A DNA stretch of 64,000 nt, taken from positions 70,699 through 134,698 of the forward strand of contig FN648493.1 of assembly GCA_000310025.1 (NCBI GenBank), given 5' to 3'. Under the pieces are notes generated by a model. The model searched no databases. It was given only the letters and a program-made list of their open reading frames with translations, and was not told the origin of the DNA. This DNA is from Ectocarpus siliculosus (Eukaryota; Sar; Phaeophyceae; Ectocarpales; Ectocarpaceae). A program made the position numbers and the translations under genes. Shown here piece after piece: positions 58,091 to 64,000 of the stretch. Each line of letters opens with the position of its first letter. Position 1 is the stretch's first letter.

Positions 58091-59034
58091 CGACGCAAAC
58101 GTCGACGTCTCCTTTTTTTTTTTGTTTCCTTCGCACTCCTTCCTTGCGGCGGTGGGTGGACATGTGTCATTTCATTACAGAATACATAGACATCGACGCT
58201 GCGAACGGACACCTCGATAGCACCCCTAGGTGGATGAGATGTGAACTGCCCGTGTTTCAAGAGACGGTTAGATTAACGATTCGAAAAATGTACTCGCTTT
58301 CCTAGATACGTTTGACCTCCGAAGTGCAACCCGTGAGTGTTGATATCTGCCTTCCGAGCTCGACTCAATTTTGGGTGGCTGTTAAATCGAAAGTCGCAGC
58401 GGAGGGAGCGGCTGCAAGCACTTGATGTTAGGTACCGTCGACACCCCACCGCCTTCAATTTTAGTCAGTAGCAGTCAGTAGTCACTGCTCAGGTGTAAAG
58501 CCCAAAAGCGGCGCGCCTCGTTCACTTTTCGAAGAGCAATCGCAATTTCACAACTTGAATGATAGAACAGCAACAGATGATCGAATAAAGTGAGTGTGAG
58601 AGAGGGGGAAGCCAGAGCCTTATTTGCTGACACGCTTGGCACCCTTCTGCCCCACACTAACGAAATTCTCCACGAACCACAAACCCGTCTCTCTGGGGAT
58701 AGCGGTGGCAGGCCACCTCGTTCGATGTTAGGCGAGAACTCGGTAAAATTGTCTCACCGGAGAACATTGAAAACAGCAGTTCCCTGCTCCCTTTCCCTGG
58801 CACCAGGTTCAGATCCACACTCTACTCACACCTGCCCGCCACTTCCGGGGAACAGGCTCGACGTGCTTTTCCCAAAATAAGTTCAGCAAGTAATCCCCGA
58901 TCGTTCGAGTGCTCGACTACATAGTTACAGTACGAATTAAACCCGACCTAGCCTGGTGGCCTCAAGAGCACCCGGTTTCACCAGGGTATTGTTAACCCGA
59001 CCCGACGCAAATCCCGTCTATCCCAAATCTGCGT
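58091..59034. other. 3' flank of the glycosyltransferase-like gene
   Basis: No recognised gene; probable 3' untranslated region of the gene to the right, plus anonymous sequence. Confidence 0.4.
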
Positions 59035-62000
59035 TCAGTATTCCTCCAGAAACTGGGGAGGGTTGGGCTCGCGTGACTCTGGATTCTTCATAATGTTTCG
59101 CTTCCAGAACAGTTTGAAGCCAACGCATTCATTGAAGTTGGAGATACTGAGCAAACCTCTGATGTATTGCTCCTCGCCTGGTTTGTCCTCGGGCACATGT
59201 CGACCGTTCGCCTGATAGGTGTTGCAGGACGAGGAGAATACGCATTGGATACATAGCCGACCGCAAGATGGGGGGGAGGCGTAGATGCTTATAGAGCAAA
59301 TAGAGTGTATAAGGATTTTGTATCTTCTGCGCGAAAGGGCAGCTGGTTAAATAAAATGCGTCTGCCAGTTCAAATATATGCGCCGGAAGCAGTTGTTAAG
59401 CACATACGTCGATGGAAACAAAACAACCGTGTCTTCAAAAGTGAGACCCCGGTGGCTCGAAACAAAGAGCACATCATCGAACGAGTACGAGGAGCGTGCT
59501 CACTTGGCAAACCCACGCGTATCTGGTGACGTCCCTGCGCCACTCGTCCACTTGCATGTCGTACGGGTCGGTGGCCATCCAATGCATTTCGTCGGGCATA
59601 TGATACCTTGAAGTTGAAGAAGACGCACCACGAACCGAGTGGGTACGCCCGAGGCAAGTCACACTGAGAGCGGGACATGTCGAAAAATTCAATAGACATT
59701 GCGAGTATGGCGTACAATTTCTAGAAATAGCCGATATTGGGATTGCTCATACGCGATTTGTGCGGCTTCCTTCGCTAATGTTAAACTAATTGTTATTGTT
59801 CCGTTTGCCCTCCGACAAGTGCAGATAGACTCGGTTAAAAAAACACTCAAAACATACTGCATAGTCTACTTGATGTGAACTCGACACAGAGAAGCGCCTA
59901 AAACATCAAAACTGTGACTTCTTGCTTCAATACTCGTAGAGAGCATGTCTCTTCTCAAAACTCAGACAAACCAAGTAAACATAACAGATCAAGTAGACCA
60001 GAACAAACCACAACCACAACCAAACCCATGCCATCACACAACAAAATCAGACAACGACACGAAACAGGTGACATGCATTAAAACTTGAACAATAATAATT
60101 AAAACTTGAAAGAAAAGAGCTTGATGCCCTAGTATGCATCCCAACTCCACCCCCAAATCATCGGCGTCGATGTGGTTGATCCTGATATCGTCTTCCTGCC
60201 CTCAACTTATTGACGCCCTCTCAAGGCGAGCTTGTAGCGATACACTCGACGAGAGTTTTAAAATCTAAAAAAAGCACCGGGTGTTCGAAGGCTGCTAGAA
60301 CTCACCACAGGTAGGCGCCCATGAGATTGAAGTCTGATAGGAGGAGGGTTTGTTCTTCAAGTGTCCACTTTTTGAGCGTCTTCACACTCATACATTTTCC
60401 TCTTCGACTGGCCATGAACTCTTTGAAAGGTATTCCATGGCGTTCCGCAATGAAATCTCGAATGGCAGGGTACCTGTGTTGCGTGGTTGCCAAAGTCAGT
60501 GAGTGGGCGCAGCGCGGCGACCGGGAATCTTCCCTCGAGGGCAGATGGGAAGCGCCTGCCCTCAAGCTGTTCGGCCGATTATAGCAACGTAGAACTTAAC
60601 CAACGCACACCAGCCTAGCTTAGGGGGTTGAGTGAGGGTTAGGGTTAGGGTTAAGGGTTGGGTTAGGCCTAACCGCTGTGAAGTGGGCTGACCTCTGGAA
60701 ATCCGCTGTGCATTTTGTGCGTGTCTAACGCCAAGAAGAGTATTGTACCGTCTTGAGGGCAGGCGCTTTCCCATCTGCCCTAGCGGGCAGGTTCCCGGGC
60801 GCCGGGCGCAGCGTAGTGAGAGTGACAAACATCCTATTTGGTTGACTATTGAACGACATATCAAGGTTGGAGAAACTGGTTTACACAAAGCGAGTCTCGA
60901 CAAATTGTTGTATAGTGCTTACTACGAGAACATCAGGTCGACCTCGCAAGCGTCACAACGAAGCAGGGGAATGTATTGCACATCACAACCGTGAAAAACT
61001 CCAAACCACTACTTATGTTGTACAACAGACTCTCGCCACAAAAGGTGGCCAAATCATCTCACATTTTGCGGGGGTACACGTGTGTGTTGAAGATGCTGAA
61101 CTCGTGAACAACGTCTTCCCCAATCGCAAAAGAAGTGCCTTTTCTCCAGCACGCGGACAGTTGTTGGCCTGCAATGTTCAAACACGTTTGATTGCGACAT
61201 TTGAAGCAATGGCCGTCTAATGGGCTGTAGACGGAACGACAAGAGACATACCAGGTACCGGCTTAGCCTGTAGGCTACCATGTAAGTTGGCTTTTGTTCA
61301 CTATCGGAGAGAGCGCAAGCTAGACGCCTCCCACCTTGCCGCTCCCTGCTAACGCGTGATACCGATATTCAGTTTCTGTACAGCACTGCGGCACCAACTG
61401 GCGAGGACGTTACGCACGAGGACACAGACCTGGAGATGGCACCTCTACTGCAGAGTGAGATGAATAGAGCTCAAACGGCGCGCTGGCCATCACATCTTAT
61501 GGTGAAGCGCAGTAGGCAAGCCGGATACAAAAAGACACGAATTACGGCATGTTCGACGACAACCGGTTACAGTGCACTCAAGCAAGAGAGTAAATCAACC
61601 TCGCGCGCTCGAGTAGCAGCATTTTGCCTGTAATGATCTCTTCTCGGTATCGACGAAACGGTAAAACCGGCTTTCCCCAGTGAAAGATGTGGTCGTAAGT
61701 CAGAGGCTCGAACAGGACCACGTCGGAGTCGAGGTGCAGAATGAAGTCACCCTCGCAGTAAAGATCGGCTCGCAGCTGTTGTCGGCGGCAGCGGTAGACA
61801 GAATTGAGGTCGTTAGTCGGTCAGCCCCATGATTTTCGTGGGCCGTGAGCGTGTGGCGGACGCATTTCGCTTAAACGAATACAAGCCTGGTTTGTACTCC
61901 ACACCTGACTATCTTTGGCCAATGGTGGGTGAATGAGAGTTCATCGGGGGCTGGCTCAAACATCACGACTTCATTGGCGACGGTATGAACGATGTATCAT

Positions 62001-63046
62001 AGTGTTGCTTTCTGGAACGAAGCTGTCAAAATAAGGATGATCTCCACCACGCTTCGTGGACGTCGAACTGTCGCAGCTCTGCAACGACATTGGTCACGTA
62101 TCATCTAGTCCCTCCGCCACCCCAACAATTGTTGGTGGTGGGAACAAGAAACCGAAGCATATCTCCGTTGACCAGCCAGGCACGTGAGCTACGTCCACCC
62201 CTTGCTGTGTCCCCCGTGTGATACCCATTAGTAGATCTTCTCCAATACCTGGTTCATGCCGAAAGGCAACGCGCCAAACCTCCACACGTAACTGTACCTT
62301 GGAGTACTTCTGCTGAATGTGACCGTCCATAATGTCGGGCTCGGTGACAACGCGGATGGGGAAAGGGGCCGTATTTTGATGCGGCTTGATAATTTCCTCG
62401 AACAGCTCTCCATCGGATTCTTCTACGACGACCACTACTTCCTTGGCATCTGGGAAATATCTGGCCACCTGAAGTCCGCAAGTTGACGTGAACAAAAGCG
62501 GCGTGTTCGAATTTGGTGACAATTGTGACGGATTCGTGATGTTTTGCTCGCTGGCGAGGGATACTGTACACCAGATGAACAAATGAGTGGCTGGGCGTCG
62601 TGCCCGACGGTACTGTAATGTTCAACCGTGAGATACGCTGCTGTTGTTTTGAGCTTTATAAAGCCACGAATACGCCGTTGAACGTGTGACTGATTATGAC
62701 CGCGGGCCTGAGCGATTCTACTCAAGATGTCCTACACAGCTGTCTCTTGGTAAATGCTGACACATGTACAGACACGGAAGAGCTACAAAACTTACGGCAG
62801 CATGTCAAGTCGTGTCATGAGAGGCCTACGCACTAACATACCGTGGGAAGTGCGACATTGAAGAGGACGGCGTCTCCGAAAAATGTTCTAAACATCACGC
62901 TGATGTGGTAGTCCTTGAGGCTCGGCATGCGTTCGAGCTTTCTCCTTTCGTTTTCCGTGGGATCACGTGACGTCAGCGGGCCGAACTCCCAGTGCGGCTT
63001 CGTGTTCAGGTGCTTCTTGTGCATTTTTTCAAAGCCAAGCTCGCAA
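59035..63046 (-). CDS. GT-A-type glycosyltransferase-like protein, 5' end unresolved
   Basis: Sugar transferase-like protein, probably Golgi; donor and acceptor unknown. Seven exons join in phase: 63046-62842 (start approximate), 62468-62298, 61775-61628, 61168-61063, 60473-60306, 59606-59504 and 59211-59035. Successive motifs are DYHISVMFRTFFGDAVLFNV, ARYFPDAKEVVVVVEESD, HIQQKYSK, LRADLYCEGDFILHLDSDVV (DxD metal/nucleotide site), FHWGKPVLPFRRYREE, CWRKGTSFAIGEDVVHEFS, FNTHVYPRKMYPAIRDF, LSDFNLMGAYLWYHMPDEMH and a final exon ending PPQFLEEY and TGA. The last six exons give 290 residues. Donors include a GC site (CAG|GCAAAA) after exon 61775-61628. The N-terminus, expected to hold a membrane anchor, is further right and uncertain. 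The layout resembles DUF6492-type proteins. Confidence 0.8.
59706..60300. other. intron of the glycosyltransferase-like gene
   Basis: A-rich intron sequence with many AAACC and ACAAAC words; nothing else recognised. Confidence 0.5.
60497..60835. mobile_element. foldback MITE with telomere-like core, in an intron
   Basis: Arms at 60497-60567 and 60750-60835 are inverted copies; the innermost 28 bases (GGGCAGATGGGAAGCGCC and its complement) are nearly perfect, the outer parts weaker. The core has GGGTTAGGGTTAGGGTTAAG. It lies in the intron 61062-60474 of the glycosyltransferase-like gene, with its end 22 bases from the 3' splice site. Confidence 0.7.
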
Positions 63047-64000
63047 CTGCATAGGACGTTCAACGCCATGTACAGTAAGGAGCGGCCCGATGTGAAGACA
63101 CGTCTTCCTAAAAAAACGATGTTTTTGAAAAGTAAGAAACTAATCGGTGCTTGTGTAGTTCCTACTTGCAAGAAGAAACGACTTCATGAGAAATGGATGA
63201 AGGTAGTGTGCGCTTAGTTTTGAATACTCGTAAAACAACCTGTCTTCTCCCTGATATAAGGGAGGATGCATAGAAGTATCGCGCCAACGAAAGTTTGTTG
63301 TGACACTACACGTGTGAGTTCCACTGCCGATCAAAGGGCTAGAGTCAAGGAAACACTGAGGACATCTCCCCGATACATGAGCCCAGAATAGAGGGAATCC
63401 ACGTGTTGTTGAAATGACGTGAAAGATTGACATTTCAGGAAGTTTTGACGTGAAGAGGTTGCGCCGCTTTTTTGGGGGCAAACTCTGACGGCGAAATTTT
63501 TGTGAGGAAGCGTCAAAATAAAATTTCACCCAAACATAAAACGACGCGAAAAGATTGACGCTTCAAACATCGCCAGACTGTGGCTCACACACGCTTGCTC
63601 TGCTGCGGTCTGCTGTGCGCGGTCAGCAGCGAACACATTGGCCATGCCTATACTGATTGCTCCTAGCGGTCCTGCACCCACGCGTCTCGGCAGTTCTCAC
63701 GGCGGCCAAGTGGCCAGACGCGCGTGTTCGGCGCGCGCGTTCGGTAGATGCGCCGTCGCGAGTGCGCACGGGCTTTCAGCAGCAAAAAGGGGCATAGGCA
63801 GGGGAGTGATTGGGGGAGTCTCGCCCTCGAAGGCAGCACATGGAGAGGAGTAAGGGAGGGTACACGGACTTTGCCAGTCAGTAGGTGCATTTCGCCCGCC
63901 CCCTCACGGGGTTCGGTGCTCTGCTGCCGCAGTGACATCGGTATATACACAGCAGTGCAGCGAGCAGCTGCCTTACTCATCAGCAACGAACGGCAGTTTG
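63047..64000. other. upstream region of the glycosyltransferase-like gene
   Basis: A minus-strand stretch at about 63400-63230 (CPQCFLDSSPLIG ... MHPPLYQGEDR) ends at a donor-like CAG|GTTGTT and could be an earlier exon. The ATG frame at 63638-63853 (plus) is Ala/Gly/Arg-rich and unconvincing. Nothing else recognised. Confidence 0.35.

Overview
The window looks like nuclear DNA of an intron-rich eukaryotic alga, most likely a stramenopile and plausibly a brown alga. Reasons: conserved proteins are split into short exons by introns of about 0.3-3 kb with GT-AG (and two GC-AG) borders; there are CTG microsatellites, interstitial TTAGGG-type repeats, many retroelements and two 100-N scaffold gaps. 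The organism call is inference. There are no operons. Exons were joined by hand from conserved protein motifs, splice signals and reading phase.

Host genes, left to right: a globin (minus, 3' end runs off the left edge); the spliceosomal protein SmF (minus, one 3-kb intron that carries a long inverted-repeat element); a small predicted membrane protein divergent from SmF; a TrmK/DUF633-type tRNA methyltransferase (minus, 4 exons); peptidyl-tRNA hydrolase 2 (plus, 5 exons, membrane-anchored); a 2-oxoglutarate/Fe(II) oxygenase of the isopenicillin-N-synthase fold (minus, 5 exons), convergent with PTH2; and, at the right end, a multi-exon GT-A type glycosyltransferase-like gene (minus, at least 7 exons).

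From about 29 kb to 58 kb the window is mostly mobile DNA: LINE fragments, a TA-flanked inverted-repeat element, two related DIRS-type tyrosine-recombinase elements (A at 37.8-40.3 kb, minus; B at 48.1 kb onward, plus), a SINE-like insertion inside A, a KDZ-transposase-like gene remnant, a 229-bp satellite, and element C (50.3-56.1 kb). Element C has the A1-ORFs-B1-A2-B2 split direct repeats of PAT/Ngaro-type elements, a CCCH zinc-finger gag-like region and a tyrosine recombinase, but no reverse transcriptase that I can see. C seems to have inserted into the 3' end of element B.

About 2 kb carrying the convergent ends of PTH2 and the oxygenase occurs twice (22.8-24.8 and 30.0-31.9 kb) with about four differences. 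The second copy begins exactly at a gap, so it is either a recent duplication or an unmerged haplotype. A second gap at 44.6 kb is also flanked by two versions of one sequence, one of which looks degraded.
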